Shown: positions 32,945 through 41,775 of the stretch, in pieces
Numbering within the stretch: the stretch's first letter is position 1
Layout: each line of letters starts with the position of its first letter
From: Sphingomonas sanguinis NBRC 13937
GTDB taxonomy: Bacteria > Pseudomonadota > Alphaproteobacteria > Sphingomonadales > Sphingomonadaceae
Length of the DNA stretch: 64,000 nucleotides
Direction of reading: 5' to 3'
Assembly (NCBI RefSeq): GCF_001591005.1
Contig: NZ_BCTY01000006.1
Span: 49,412-113,411 of the forward strand
The notes under the pieces: generated by a model
Database searches by the model: none
Told to the model about the DNA's origin: nothing
Seen by the model: only the letters and a program-made list of their open reading frames with translations
Made by a program: the position numbers and the translations under genes

Positions 32945-33610
32945 TTAAGCCTTCAGCTTCGCCAACAACGCCTTGGCGGCGGCCGTCTCGGCTTCCTGCT
33001 TGTTGGCTCCCGTCGCGCTGGCTTCCGCCGTGCGACCGATCCGCACCGTCACGGTGAAGCGCGGCGCATGATGCGGGCCCGAGCGGTCCGTCACCACATA
33101 TTCCGGGGCCTTGCGATTATGCGCGGCGGCCCATTCCTGCAGCGCCGATTTAGGGTGCTGCGGTGCCTTGCCTTGCGAGTGCACTCGGTCGCCCCAGGCC
33201 CGGCGGATAAAGGCGCGCGCCGCGTCCAGCCCCGCCTCGCGATACCAGGCACCGATCAGCGCCTCCATCACGTCGCCGAGCACATTGTCGCTGTCCGACG
33301 CGCCGTCGTCGCGTGCCTGCTTGCCGAGGCGCAAGTGATTGCGCACGCCCAGGTCCCGCGCAACCTCCGCACAGACCGCGCCGGTCACCAGCGAATTGAG
33401 CCGACGCGACAACTGCCCCTCGGGCTCGGTCGGGAATTGCTCCCACAGCCATTCGGCCATGACCAGACCCAGCACCCGGTCGCCCAGAAACTCCAGCCGC
33501 TCGTAATTCTCGGCCGCCTGGCTGCCATGGGTCAGTGCCCGGTGAAAGGGGACGCTATCCTTGGGCGCCCGGCCCAGAACCTGCGCCAGCCAGTCATCGA
33601 CCGCGCTCAA
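32945..33610 (-). CDS. rnc: Ribonuclease III
   Basis: 221 aa. Cleaves double-stranded RNA, notably pre-rRNA. The signature ERLEFLGDRVL and the later catalytic DVMEALIGAWY are intact; the dsRNA-binding domain is at the C-terminus (KSALQEWAAAHNRKAPEY to the end). The preferred start is TTG 33610, inside the lepB stop, with GGAGAAGG upstream; the translation MSAVDDWLAQVLG is a normal RNase III start. An ATG 60 bases upstream would overlap lepB more deeply. Confidence 0.94.
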   Translation of the reverse strand: MSAVDDWLAQVLGRAPKDSVPFHRALTHGSQAAENYERLEFLGDRVLGLVMAEWLWEQFPTEPEGQLSRRLNSLVTGAVCAEVARDLGVRNHLRLGKQARDDGASDSDNVLGDVMEALIGAWYREAGLDAARAFIRRAWGDRVHSQGKAPQHPKSALQEWAAAHNRKAPEYVVTDRSGPHHAPRFTVTVRIGRTAEASATGANKQEAETAAAKALLAKLKA

Positions 33611-34401
33611 AACCCTTCTCCGATCCGGTTCCAGCGCGCGGCCGATACCCAGGTCCAGGGCTTGATCCACTCGGCCGAGCCATCGGTCGAGAAGAAGGTG
33701 ATCGCGGCGCGCCCTTCCAGCCGCTCCATCGGGATCATGCCCATGCCCTGGGGCGGCGCGAACCGGCTGTCGGCGGAGTCGTCGCGATTGTCGCCCATCA
33801 GGAAGACATGGCCCTCTGGCACCTTGTAGAGAACCGTATCGTCGCGGTCGGGGAAGTTGCCCTGGTCGAGCACGTCATAGGTCTTGCCGTTCGGCAGCGT
33901 CTCGCGGAACCGGGCATAGCGGCAGACCGGCTTGCCATCGACCGTGTCGACGAACGGTCCGCACTCCTTGAAGCCGAAATTGGGGGTCAGCGGCAGGACG
34001 AAGTCGGCGACGCGCTGCTTGGGGATCGGGCGACCGTTCAGGATCACCTGACCGTTCGTCACCTGGATCGTATCGCCGGGCAGGCCGATCACCCGCTTGA
34101 TGACGTCATGATCGTCGGGCCCCGGCGAGCGGAACACCACGACATCGCCGCGTGTCGGCGCACGGCCCAGGATATGGCCAGGCAGCAGCGGCAGGCCGAA
34201 GGGCAGCGACCAGCGCGAATAGCCGTAATTCCACTTGGTCACGAACAGATAGTCGCCGATCAACAGGCGCGGCAGCATCGATTCCGAGGGGATGACGAAC
34301 GACGTCACGATGAAGCTGCGCAGGATGAAGACGAACAGGGCCAGCTTCAGGAAGAAGCGCAGCGTGTCCTTCGTCTCCGACGTTTTGGGTGTATCGGCCA
34401 T
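33607..34401 (-). CDS. lepB: Signal peptidase I
   Basis: 264 aa, inner membrane. One N-terminal helix (FFLKLALFVFILRSFIVTSF), catalytic Ser41 in PSESMLP, catalytic Lys in VIKRVIGLPGD, and box E GDNRDDSADSR. Removes signal peptides from Sec and Tat substrates. The start at ATG 34401 fits the usual short cytosolic N-terminus. It overlaps rnc by a few bases, so lepB-rnc are coupled. Confidence 0.96.
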   Translation of the reverse strand: MADTPKTSETKDTLRFFLKLALFVFILRSFIVTSFVIPSESMLPRLLIGDYLFVTKWNYGYSRWSLPFGLPLLPGHILGRAPTRGDVVVFRSPGPDDHDVIKRVIGLPGDTIQVTNGQVILNGRPIPKQRVADFVLPLTPNFGFKECGPFVDTVDGKPVCRYARFRETLPNGKTYDVLDQGNFPDRDDTVLYKVPEGHVFLMGDNRDDSADSRFAPPQGMGMIPMERLEGRAAITFFSTDGSAEWIKPWTWVSAARWNRIGEGF

Positions 34402-34527
34402 GGCCAGCGGGTTCGCGCAACCCGCCGGTTCCGTCAAGCGGCGTCATCAGTCGGTCCGGCTCTTTCGCCGAGTGCCCAGGCCGTCTACGGGAACCGCCCC
34501 TGCCCTCATCGGTACATCCCTGCACGC

Positions 34528-35133
34528 ATGACCGATTTCATTCTCAACCTGATCGCCTGGGGCGGCTATTTCGGCATCTTCCTGCTGATGGCGCTGGAAA
34601 ATATCATACCGCCGATCCCGTCCGAGGTCATCATGGGCCTGGGCGGCATGGCGGTGGCGCGCGGGCAGATGGAGATGATCCCGCTGATCCTCTGGGGCAC
34701 GGCCGGGACGACGGCGGGCAATTACGCCTGGTACGCGGTCGGGCGCTATATCGGCTATGAGCGCTTCCGCCCGTTCATTGACAAGCATGGCCGGTGGCTG
34801 ACCATGGAGTGGCGCGATGTCGAGCGGCTGCACCTGTTCTTCGTTCGGCATGGCGGCTGGGTGGTGTTCGTCTTTCGCTTCATGCCCGCGTTCCGCACAT
34901 TGATCTCGCTGCCTGCGGGGATCACGCGGATGCCCTTGGGCAAGTTCCTGCTCTGGACCTTTGCGGGCAGCACGATCTGGAACGTGATCCTCGCCTATGC
35001 CGGACTGTGGCTGGGATCGAACTTCGAGGCGATCAACCGCTATATCGGCCCGGCGGCCATCGCGATGACGGTGGCGATCGTCATCGGCTATCTCTGGCGC
35101 GTGGTCACCTGGAAGCCCCACGGCAAACGGTAA
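34528..35133 (+). CDS. DedA family (SNARE-associated) membrane protein
   Basis: 201 aa with re-entrant and transmembrane segments. Conserved features: ENIIPPIPSEVIMGLGG near the N-terminus, GTTAGNYAWYAVGRYIG, and FFVRHGGWVVFVFRFMPAFRTLISLPAGI with the essential Arg residues. DedA proteins are proton-coupled and linked to envelope lipid flipping, including undecaprenyl phosphate in the UptA subgroup; the lipid here is not assigned. The start ATG 34528 follows the divergent lepB. Its stop abuts the convergent xerC stop. Confidence 0.9.
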   Translation: MTDFILNLIAWGGYFGIFLLMALENIIPPIPSEVIMGLGGMAVARGQMEMIPLILWGTAGTTAGNYAWYAVGRYIGYERFRPFIDKHGRWLTMEWRDVERLHLFFVRHGGWVVFVFRFMPAFRTLISLPAGITRMPLGKFLLWTFAGSTIWNVILAYAGLWLGSNFEAINRYIGPAAIAMTVAIVIGYLWRVVTWKPHGKR

Positions 35134-36012
35134 TCAGGCGCGCGGGTGTGCGGTCCGGTACACGTCGAGCAGATGCGCGGCATCGACCGCCGTATAAATC
35201 TGGGTCGAGCTGAGGCTGGCATGGCCGAGCAGTTCCTGGAGTTGCCGCAAATCCGCTCCGCGACCCAGCAGGTGCGTCGCGAAGCTGTGCCGCAACGCAT
35301 GCGGCGTCGTCCGCCCGCCCAGCCCCAACCGCTCGCGCGCGCCCTGCACCGCCCGCCGGATGATTGCGGGCGATAGCGGACCGCCCTTCGCGCCCCGAAA
35401 CAGCGCTTCGTTCGGGATCAACGGATAGGGGCTCTGCGCGGCATAGGCCTCTATCGCGGAGCGCAGTTCAGGGAGCAGCGGGACGATCCGGGTCTTGCCG
35501 CGCTTGCCCGTCACCCGGATCGTCTCGCCCAACGGCAGGATATCGGCGGTCAGCGCCAACGCCTCCCCGATGCGTAGGCCCGCGCCATAAAGCAGCAGCA
35601 GCACCGCCCAGTCCCGCGCCGCGATCCACGGCTCGGCGGCATGGTCTCCCATATCCTCGCCCAGCGCCATGATGTCGGCGGGTGACTGGGGGCGCGGCAG
35701 GCTGCGCTTGCGGCGAGGTCCCTTCAGGGCGGGCGGCTCAACGCCGGCCCAATGAAGGAAGGTCCGCACCGCCGACAATTCCCGCGCGGTCGAGGACGCC
35801 GCCAGCCCCTCGCCCCGACGTCGCGCCAGATAGGCCCGGAGGTCGGCGGCAGTAATGCGGGCCAGCGCTGCGCCGTCAATGGCCTCTCCCCAATGTTCGG
35901 AGAGAAAAGCGCAAAGCCGCTCCGCCGTCGTGACATAGGCGCGCACTGTATGGTCCGAGCGGCGCAAGTCGACGGTCAAGTGGCGGTAATAGTCGGCGAT
36001 CGGCACGGTCAT
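35134..36012 (-). CDS. xerC: Tyrosine recombinase XerC
   Basis: 292 aa. An N-terminal SAM-like domain (residues 1-90) precedes the catalytic domain with Arg147 (GAGLRIGEAL), Lys173 (GKRGKTRIVPL), His238 and Arg241 (HALRHSFATHLL), His264 (LLGHASLSSTQIYT) and nucleophile Tyr273. Acts with XerD at dif to resolve chromosome dimers. Length and the chromosomal housekeeping context favour XerC over a phage integrase. No dif-like site is seen nearby. Confidence 0.9.
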   Translation of the reverse strand: MTVPIADYYRHLTVDLRRSDHTVRAYVTTAERLCAFLSEHWGEAIDGAALARITAADLRAYLARRRGEGLAASSTARELSAVRTFLHWAGVEPPALKGPRRKRSLPRPQSPADIMALGEDMGDHAAEPWIAARDWAVLLLLYGAGLRIGEALALTADILPLGETIRVTGKRGKTRIVPLLPELRSAIEAYAAQSPYPLIPNEALFRGAKGGPLSPAIIRRAVQGARERLGLGGRTTPHALRHSFATHLLGRGADLRQLQELLGHASLSSTQIYTAVDAAHLLDVYRTAHPRA

Positions 36013-36123
36013 GAGAAGCGGTGTAGGCCGGTTCCCTGATGCGGGCGAGACGTTTGGCGTGTTCCGCCGAAGCCGTCCGCCTCTCTGCACCCAGAACGCT
36101 TCCAACGATGGCCCTTGGCCGCT

Positions 36124-36230
36124 CCCCTCCCGCAGGCGGGAGGGGATGGGGGAGGGCTTAAGGTCTCACCGAGACCAGTCTTCGCGGCCCTGCCCCTCCC
36201 CACCCCTCCCCCTGCCGGGAGAGGGGCTTT
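36124..36230. repeat. Family A REP-like composite, intact, locus 3
   Basis: An intact forward unit (hairpin CCCCTCCCGC/GCGGGAGGGG, loop AG, then ATGGGGGAGGGC), a central GGTCTC/GAGACC palindrome (36162-36176), and a degenerate inverted unit (36189-36227). It shows the uninterrupted form of the repeat that carries the three-stem element at 19.1 and 31.4 kb. Confidence 0.75.
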
Positions 36231-36259
36231 TTACAAAAAGTTTCTTTCGGGATGTAACG

Positions 36260-36291
36260 AAAAAAGGGGCGCCGCCTTTCGGCCGCGCCCC
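36260..36291 (-). terminator. Terminator of the spc-adk transcript
   Basis: On the minus strand GGGGCGC/GCGCCCC with a C-C mismatch and three further pairs near the loop, followed by TTTTTT. It lies 26 nt after the adk stop. Confidence 0.88.
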
Positions 36292-36316
36292 TCCTGAAAT
36301 CCGATCGAACCGAGGA

Positions 36317-36970
36317 TCAGCGGTCGAGCACCGCGTCGATCGCCGCGCCCACCTCATCCATCGCCGCCATGCCGTCGACCCGGGTCACGATATCGCGCGC
36401 TTCATAAATCGGCAGGATCGGCGCCGTCTTCGCCCGATATTCCGCCATGCGCGTGCGCACCGTCTCGGCATTGTCGTCCGGGCGACGCTTGAACTCCGTC
36501 GAGCCGCAGACGTCGCAGACGCCCTCGACCTGGGTCGGCTTGAAGCTGTCGTGATAGCCCGCGCCGCACGAGGCGCAGGTGAAGCGGCCGGTGATTCGCT
36601 CGACCAGCGCATCCTCGTCCACCGCCAGCTCGATGACATGGTCCAGCGTCTTGCCACGCTCGGCCAGCAGCATGTCGAGCGCCTCGGCCTGGGCGGCGGT
36701 GCGGGGATAGCCGTCGAAGATCGCGCCGCCTTCGGCATCGGCCTGGTCGAGCCGCTCGCCGATCAGCGCCGAGACGATCGCGTCCGACACCAGCTCGCCC
36801 GCGTCCATCACCGCTTTGGCCTGGAGCCCGACGGGGCTGCCCGCCTTCACCGCAGCACGCAGCATGTCGCCGGTCGACAGCTGCACCATGCCGCGATTGG
36901 CCACCAGCCGCTGCGCCTGGGTTCCCTTGCCCGCCCCCGGCGGACCCAGCAGGATGATGTTCACGCCCAC
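36317..36970 (-). CDS. adk: Adenylate kinase
   Basis: 217 aa; interconverts ATP plus AMP and 2 ADP. P-loop GPPGAGKGT at the N-terminus, DGYPRT in the core, and a zinc-type LID with four Cys (CASCGAGYH and CDVCG). GTG 36970 is chosen because GGGGAG lies 6 bases upstream; a second GTG two codons later is too far from it. adk follows secY in many bacteria, as here, with a 39-nt gap. Confidence 0.96.
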   Translation of the reverse strand: MGVNIILLGPPGAGKGTQAQRLVANRGMVQLSTGDMLRAAVKAGSPVGLQAKAVMDAGELVSDAIVSALIGERLDQADAEGGAIFDGYPRTAAQAEALDMLLAERGKTLDHVIELAVDEDALVERITGRFTCASCGAGYHDSFKPTQVEGVCDVCGSTEFKRRPDDNAETVRTRMAEYRAKTAPILPIYEARDIVTRVDGMAAMDEVGAAIDAVLDR

Positions 36971-37009
36971 GTCACTCTCCCCTTCTTGTCCCTGAAACCA
37001 CCTGCGCGA

Positions 37010-38374
37010 TCAGCGCAGGCGACCGCCCTTCAGCTTCGCCTTCTTGATCAGATCGCCATATTGATGCGCGAGCAAGTGGCTCTGGATCTGGGTCACCGTA
37101 TCCATCGTCACGTTGACGACGATCAGCAGGCTGGTGCCACCTAGATAGAAGGGGATCTGCAGCGCCGAGACCAGATATTCGGGCAGCAGACAGATGATCG
37201 TCAGATAGGCCGCACCGATGACCGTGATACGGGTCAGCACATAATCGAGATAGGTCTCGGTGTTCTTGCCCGGACGGATGCCGGGGATGAACCCGCCATA
37301 GCGCTTCAGGTTGTCGGCCGTCTCTTCCGGGTTGAACACCACCGCGGTGTAGAAGAACGAGAAGAAGATGATGCCCGCGCCGTAGAGCAGCATGTACACG
37401 GGGCTGCCGTGCTGCAGATACTGGTTGAGGCTGATGATGAAGTCGCCCCAGCGGCTCTCACCCGCCACACGCTGGCCCGCAAACTGCGAGATGGTCAGCG
37501 GCATCAGCAACAGCGACGAGGCGAAGATCGGAGGGATCACCCCCGCAGTGTTGATCTTCAGCGGCAGGTGGCTGCGATCCGCCTGCATGCCCCGCTGCGT
37601 CGCGCGCTTCGGATACTGGATCAGGATGCGGCGCTGCGCGCGCTCCATGAAACAGATGAACAGGACGAGGACGACGACCGCCAGGATGATAAGGATCAGG
37701 CGCACCGGATCGATGCTGCCCGAACGCCCGCCTTCCAGCAGGTTGATGAGTGTCGTCGGCAGGTGGGCGACGATGCCCGCCATGATGATCAGCGAGACGC
37801 CGTTACCGATGCCCCGGCTGGTGATCTGCTCACCCAGCCACATCAGGAACATGGTACCGCCGATCAGCGAGATCACCGCCGCAATGCGGAAGGTCATGCC
37901 CGGTTCGATCACCGCCTGGATGCCCTGGCTGGCGCCCAGCGTCTCGAGCCCGGCGGCGATGAAATAGCCCTGGATCGCGGTCAGTAGCACCGTGCCGTAG
38001 CGCGTATACTGATTCAGCTTCTTGCGGCCGCTCTCGCCTTCCTTCTTGATGGCGGCGAGCTGCGGGCTCAGCGAGGTCGCGAGCTGCACGACGATCGACG
38101 CCGTAATGTACGGCATCACGCCCAGCGCGATCAGCGACATGCGGCTGAGCGAGCCGCCCGAGAAGGTGTTGAAGAAGTCGAGCACGCCGCCCGTGGTCTT
38201 CTGGCTCAGCAGGCCCAGCGCGGTCGGGTCGACGCCCGGCAGCGGAACATAGCTGAGCAGGCGGAAGACGATCAGCGCGCCGATCGTGAACCACAGCCGC
38301 TTCTTGAGGTCGGTGGCCTTGGCGAATTTCGCCAGGCTGATGCTTTGCGCCATCTGGTCGGCTGCGGATGCCAT
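37010..38374 (-). CDS. secY: Protein translocase subunit SecY
   Basis: 454 aa with ten membrane helices, forming the SecYEG channel. TDLKKRLWFTIGALIVFRLLSYVPLPGVDP at the N-terminus (helix 1), the LPLTISQFAG-type plug-adjacent helices, and cytosolic loops with YPKRATQRGM and GFIPGIRPGKNTE are all family features. The ATG at 38374 (MASAADQMAQSISLAKF) is the usual alphaproteobacterial start but has a weak ribosome site. rpmJ does not follow. Confidence 0.97.
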   Translation of the reverse strand: MASAADQMAQSISLAKFAKATDLKKRLWFTIGALIVFRLLSYVPLPGVDPTALGLLSQKTTGGVLDFFNTFSGGSLSRMSLIALGVMPYITASIVVQLATSLSPQLAAIKKEGESGRKKLNQYTRYGTVLLTAIQGYFIAAGLETLGASQGIQAVIEPGMTFRIAAVISLIGGTMFLMWLGEQITSRGIGNGVSLIIMAGIVAHLPTTLINLLEGGRSGSIDPVRLILIILAVVVLVLFICFMERAQRRILIQYPKRATQRGMQADRSHLPLKINTAGVIPPIFASSLLLMPLTISQFAGQRVAGESRWGDFIISLNQYLQHGSPVYMLLYGAGIIFFSFFYTAVVFNPEETADNLKRYGGFIPGIRPGKNTETYLDYVLTRITVIGAAYLTIICLLPEYLVSALQIPFYLGGTSLLIVVNVTMDTVTQIQSHLLAHQYGDLIKKAKLKGGRLR

Positions 38375-38398
38375 AGCTGTTGCGTTATCCTGGAAACG

Positions 38399-38433
38399 AA
38401 AAACGGCGGGATGCGTTTTGAACCGCCCCGCCG
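38399..38433 (-). terminator. Terminator-like hairpin just upstream of secY
   Basis: On the minus strand CGGCGGG pairs with CCCGCCG across a 16-nt loop and is followed by TTTTT. It sits only 25 nt before the secY start codon, so it could act as an attenuator. The stem is short (7 bp). Confidence 0.55.
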
Positions 38434-38472
38434 CTCATATAGGCGCGAAGACGCGCTTGTCTAACCCGGATG

Positions 38473-38520
38473 AAAAATCCGCCGCTGTCCGTGTGGCATT
38501 TGCCCCGTGACAGCGGCGGA
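38473..38520 (-). terminator. Terminator-like hairpin after rplO
   Basis: A perfect 12-bp stem TCCGCCGCTGTC with GACAGCGGCGGA, 19-nt loop, followed on the minus strand by TTTTT. It begins 12 nt after the rplO stop. Confidence 0.75.
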
Positions 38521-38531
38521 CTTTATCCGGT

Positions 38532-39062
38532 TCAGGCCTTGGCGGCGAGCTTCGCGGCGCGGGTCTGGCCCTTCTTCGCGGCGGCCTTTTCGGCGGCGGG
38601 CACGACGTGCGGCACGTCGACCGAACCACCGGCCTTTTCGACCGCTTCACGCGCCGAGGCCGACACGCCCTGCACGACGAACGACAGCTTGGTGGTCAGC
38701 TCGCCCTTGCCGAGCAGACGCACGCCATCCTTGCCGCCACGGGCCAGGCCAGCGGCCTTCAGCGCGGCGTGATCGATCGTGCCGTCGGTCTTCAGCTTGC
38801 CCGAGTCGATCGCCTTCTGGATCGCGCCCAGGTTCACCTCGGCATAGTCCTTGGCGAAGATGTTGTTGAAGCCACGCTTCGGCAGACGCATGTGGAGCGG
38901 CATCTGACCGCCCTCGAAGCCCGCGATGGACACGCCCTCACGGCTCTTCTGGCCCTTGACGCCGCGACCACCGGTCTTGCCCTTGCCCGAACCGATACCG
39001 CGACCGACGCGGATCTTGGACTTGCGGGCACCCTGGTTGTCGAAAAGTTCGTTCAGCTTCAT
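38532..39062 (-). CDS. rplO: 50S ribosomal protein L15
   Basis: 176 aa, somewhat longer than E. coli L15 because of an Ala/Lys-rich C-terminal tail. [45 protein letters not shown] N-terminal region (glycine/basic tentacle) and [14 protein letters not shown] are diagnostic. The start is set at ATG 39062. A terminator-like hairpin precedes it and another follows, so its expression may be set apart from rpsE-rpmD. Confidence 0.97.
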   Translation of the reverse strand: MKLNELFDNQGARKSKIRVGRGIGSGKGKTGGRGVKGQKSREGVSIAGFEGGQMPLHMRLPKRGFNNIFAKDYAEVNLGAIQKAIDSGKLKTDGTIDHAALKAAGLARGGKDGVRLLGKGELTTKLSFVVQGVSASAREAVEKAGGSVDVPHVVPAAEKAAAKKGQTRAAKLAAKA

Positions 39063-39127
39063 GATTTGCACTCGCTTTCGCTTGTTTCGCGCATGGCCGT
39101 CACTCCGAAGAATCACGGCCGCTAGAT

Positions 39128-39157
39128 AAAAGGAAGGGGGCCGCATAGCCCCCTTCC
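39128..39157 (-). terminator. Terminator-like hairpin between rpmD and rplO
   Basis: On the minus strand GGAAGGGGGC pairs perfectly with GCCCCCTTCC around TATGCG and is followed by TTTT. It lies 55 nt after rpmD and 66 nt before rplO. Confidence 0.75.
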
Positions 39158-39211
39158 CCGTGTTTGTCACTGTTCAATGTGACGGATATGAGTCTGTCTT
39201 GAGGACAGAGC

Positions 39212-39388
39212 TCAGTCCACCACCTGAACCATGTGCTGCACCTTGCGGATCATGCCGCGGACTTCAGGGCTGTCCTGAAGCTCGGAGACCTTGTGCATCT
39301 TGTTCAGGCCCAGGCCGACGAGGGTCGCGCGCTGGTCCTTGGTGCGGCGGATCGGCGAACCGGTCTGCTTGATCTTGATGGTAGCCAT
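39212..39388 (-). CDS. rpmD: 50S ribosomal protein L30
   Basis: 58 aa. The translation starts [15 protein letters not shown] and continues with [26 protein letters not shown], the classic L30 core. Short but full length for bacterial L30. It starts 7 nt downstream of the rpsE stop, in the conserved rpsE-rpmD-rplO order. Confidence 0.96.
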   Translation of the reverse strand: MATIKIKQTGSPIRRTKDQRATLVGLGLNKMHKVSELQDSPEVRGMIRKVQHMVQVVD

Positions 39389-39394
39389 GGTCGC

Positions 39395-40114
39395 TTACTC
39401 CACGACGGCCGCGGCTTCCGCCTCGGCAGTCTGCTGGGTGGCACCGTGACCGCGACCCAGCAGGTCGGCGATCTTCTTGCCACGACGCTGCGCCACCGAC
39501 TTGGGCGAGGTCTGCTCGCCCAGCGCCTCGAAGGTGGCACGGATCATGTTGTACGGGTTCGACGTACCGACCGACTTCGTCACCACGTCGGCAACGCCGA
39601 GCGATTCGAAGATGGCGCGCATCGGACCACCGGCGATGATGCCGGTACCCTGCGGAGCCGAACGCACCGTCACGCGGCCCGCACCGAAATGGCCGTTGCC
39701 ATCATGATGCAGCGTGCGACCGTCCTTCAGCGGAACGCGGACCATCGCCTTCTTGGCGGCAGCCGTCGCCTTCGAGATGGCTTCCGGCACTTCGCGCGCC
39801 TTGCCATGACCGAAGCCCGCACGTCCCTTGCCATCGCCGACCACGACGAGCGCGGCGAAGCCGAAACGCTTACCACCCTTCACGGTCTTCGAGACGCGGT
39901 TGATGTGGACGAGCTTTTCGATCAGCTCTTCGCCCTGCTCCTCGGGGTTGCCGCGACGGTCGTCGCGACGACCACGGTTGCCGTCACGGCCACCACGGCC
40001 GCGGTCACCGCCGCCCGGACCACGGCCACGGCCGCCCCGGGGACCACGACCCTGGGTCGCGTCCTGCGCAGCGCCTTCGGCACCGGCAACGGCCACGTTG
40101 TTCTCGTCAGCCAT
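39395..40114 (-). CDS. rpsE: 30S ribosomal protein S5
   Basis: 239 aa. An Arg/Gly/Asp-rich N-terminal extension (about residues 15-60, with [17 protein letters not shown]) precedes the normal S5 core: [39 protein letters not shown] and the [15 protein letters not shown] loop. The extension is sphingomonad-like and makes the protein longer than E. coli S5 (167 aa). It starts at ATG 40114, one base after rplR ends. Confidence 0.97.
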   Translation of the reverse strand: MADENNVAVAGAEGAAQDATQGRGPRGGRGRGPGGGDRGRGGRDGNRGRRDDRRGNPEEQGEELIEKLVHINRVSKTVKGGKRFGFAALVVVGDGKGRAGFGHGKAREVPEAISKATAAAKKAMVRVPLKDGRTLHHDGNGHFGAGRVTVRSAPQGTGIIAGGPMRAIFESLGVADVVTKSVGTSNPYNMIRATFEALGEQTSPKSVAQRRGKKIADLLGRGHGATQQTAEAEAAAVVE

Positions 40115-40115
40115 A

Positions 40116-40472
40116 TTAGAACTCCAATCCCGCTTCGCGTGCCGCCTCGGCCAGCGCCTTGACGCGACCGTGGAACAGGAAGCCGCCACGGTCGAAAACG
40201 ACCTGCGTGACACCGGCGGCCTTGGCCTTCTCGGCCACGCGCTTGCCGACTTCGCTCGCCGCTGCGACGTTCGCGCCCGACTGGCCGCGTGCGTCCTTCT
40301 CCAGCGTCGAGGCCGAAGCCACGGTACGACCTGCCTCGTCGTCGATCACCTGGGCATAGATGTGCTTGCCCGAGCGATGCACCGACAGGCGCGGACGGGT
40401 GCCGGCCCGCGCACGCAGCGCGGTACGGTTGCGCCGACGGCGCTTCTCGAAAAGAGAGAGACCCTTGGTCAT
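40116..40472 (-). CDS. rplR: 50S ribosomal protein L18
   Basis: 118 aa; binds 5S r[37 protein letters not shown], then [14 protein letters not shown] and the final [28 protein letters not shown] are the family core. It overlaps the rplF stop at one base and precedes rpsE by one base. Confidence 0.97.
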   Translation of the reverse strand: MTKGLSLFEKRRRRNRTALRARAGTRPRLSVHRSGKHIYAQVIDDEAGRTVASASTLEKDARGQSGANVAAASEVGKRVAEKAKAAGVTQVVFDRGGFLFHGRVKALAEAAREAGLEF

Positions 40473-41005
40473 TACTTCTTCTTCCCTTCCTTGCGGAAGA
40501 TGAACTCGCCGTCGTACTTGATGCCCTTGCCCTTATACGGCTCGGGCTTACGCCAGCGGCGGATCTCGGCGGCCAGCTGGCCGACCTTCTGCTTGTCCGC
40601 ACCGCTGATTTCGACGGTGGTGGCGTCCGGCGTCTTCACCTCGAGGCCTTCCGGCACGTCGATGTTGACGTCGTGGCTGTAGCCGAGCTGCAGCTTCAGG
40701 GTCTTGCCCTGCGCGGCGGCGCGGTAGCCGACGCCGGTGATGACCAGCTTCTTCGAGAAGCCTGCGGTCACGCCGGTGACGAGATTCTGCACCATGGTGC
40801 GCTGCATGCCCCAGAACGCGCGAGCGCGCTTCGTGGCGTTGGCAGGCTGCACCGCAATGGCGTCCGCCTGGACGTCATAGGTGATCTCGTCGGCGAGCGG
40901 CATGGAGAGGGTACCCTTGGGACCCTTCACGCTCAGCACCTTGTCGGCGATGGTTGCGGTGACGCCGGCCGGAACCGGGACCGCCTTCTTACCGATGCGG
41001 CTCAT
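40472..41005 (-). CDS. rplF: 50S ribosomal protein L6
   Basis: 177 aa, two similar alpha/beta domains. [15 protein letters not shown] at the N-terminus and the C-terminal signature [17 protein letters not shown] are diagnostic. The start codon overlaps the rpsH stop and the end overlaps the rplR start. Confidence 0.97.
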   Translation of the reverse strand: MSRIGKKAVPVPAGVTATIADKVLSVKGPKGTLSMPLADEITYDVQADAIAVQPANATKRARAFWGMQRTMVQNLVTGVTAGFSKKLVITGVGYRAAAQGKTLKLQLGYSHDVNIDVPEGLEVKTPDATTVEISGADKQKVGQLAAEIRRWRKPEPYKGKGIKYDGEFIFRKEGKKK

Positions 41006-41400
41006 CAGAACACCTCCGCCAGGACTTCGCCACCGACGTTCTGCTCACGCGCTTCGGCGTCCGACAGAACGCCACGCGGCGTCGACACGATGGTGATGCC
41101 CAGGCCGTTGCGAACGCGGGGAAGATCCTGCGCGCCCGAATAGATACGGCGGCCGGGCTTCGACACGCGCGCGACGTGCTTGATCGCGGGCTGGCCTTCG
41201 AAATACTTCAGCTCGATGCGGATGCCGGCCGCGGGGCCCATCTGCTCTTCGCTGTAGCCACGGATATAGCCCTCGCGCTGAAGCACGTCGAGCACGCGGG
41301 CGCGCAGCTTCGACGCAGGCGTCAGGACGGAGTCCTTGCGCGCGCGCTGGCCGTTGCGGATGCGGGTGAGCAAGTCACCCAGGGGATCGGTCACTGCCAT
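41005..41400 (-). CDS. rpsH: 30S ribosomal protein S8
   Basis: 131 aa. [25 protein letters not shown] and [33 protein letters not shown] are the two conserved ends. S8 binds 16S rRNA helix 21; in E. coli it represses spc-operon translation near rplE. The leader here was not found to contain an obvious mimic. Confidence 0.97.
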   Translation of the reverse strand: MAVTDPLGDLLTRIRNGQRARKDSVLTPASKLRARVLDVLQREGYIRGYSEEQMGPAAGIRIELKYFEGQPAIKHVARVSKPGRRIYSGAQDLPRVRNGLGITIVSTPRGVLSDAEAREQNVGGEVLAEVF

Positions 41401-41412
41401 CTCAAATGGTCC

Positions 41413-41718
41413 TTACCAGCTCGACTTGGTGACGCCGGGGATCTGGCCCTTGTTGGCCAGTTCACGCAGCATGACGCGAGCGAGACGGAACTTGCGGTAA
41501 TACGCACGCGGACGACCGGTGATCTCACAGCGATTGCGGATACGGGTCGGATTGCCGTTGCGGGGGATCTCGGCCATCTTCAGGCGCGCGATCAGACGCT
41601 CGGTCTCATCGAGGCTCTGGTCGTTCGCGATCGCCTTGAGCTTCGCGTACTTGCCCGCATACTTCTTGACGAGAAGGCGACGCTTCTCGTTCTTATTGAT
41701 TGAACTCAGTTTCGCCAT
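41413..41718 (-). CDS. rpsN: 30S ribosomal protein S14
   Basis: 101 aa. The long, zinc-independent form: only one cysteine ([17 protein letters not shown]), with [18 protein letters not shown] at the N-terminus and [21 protein letters not shown] at the end. Lies between rplE and rpsH in the usual order. Confidence 0.96.
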   Translation of the reverse strand: MAKLSSINKNEKRRLLVKKYAGKYAKLKAIANDQSLDETERLIARLKMAEIPRNGNPTRIRNRCEITGRPRAYYRKFRLARVMLRELANKGQIPGVTKSSW

Positions 41719-41775
41719 GGACTTAAGCTCTTTCTGTAAGGACCCCCTCCCCGGCGTGGAGAGGGGGCAGTCCGG

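Larger units (their letters stand above)
36013..36316. other. 304-nt intergenic region between xerC and adk
   Basis: Contains about 100 nt upstream of xerC, the family A composite at 36124-36230 and the adk terminator. No gene is supported. Confidence 0.6.

Noticed and set aside
33535..35133. A 532-aa open frame on the plus strand spanning lepB and the DedA gene
   Set aside because: Only the part from ATG 34528 matches the DedA family; the upstream 330 residues are antisense to rnc and lepB.
35134..36012. Integrase of a mobile island
   Set aside because: The length, motifs and housekeeping setting fit XerC; no att repeats, tRNA junction or cargo genes lie nearby.
36124..36230. CRISPR-like spacing of the palindromic repeats
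   Set aside because: Units are inverted pairs with no regular spacers and no cas genes.
41413..41718. S14 lacking zinc cysteines as a possible anomaly
   Set aside because: The 101-aa C-minus form is normal for proteobacteria.
41740..41775. Terminator between rplE and rpsN
   Set aside because: The CCCCCTC/GAGGGGG palindrome has no U-tract on the transcribed strand.
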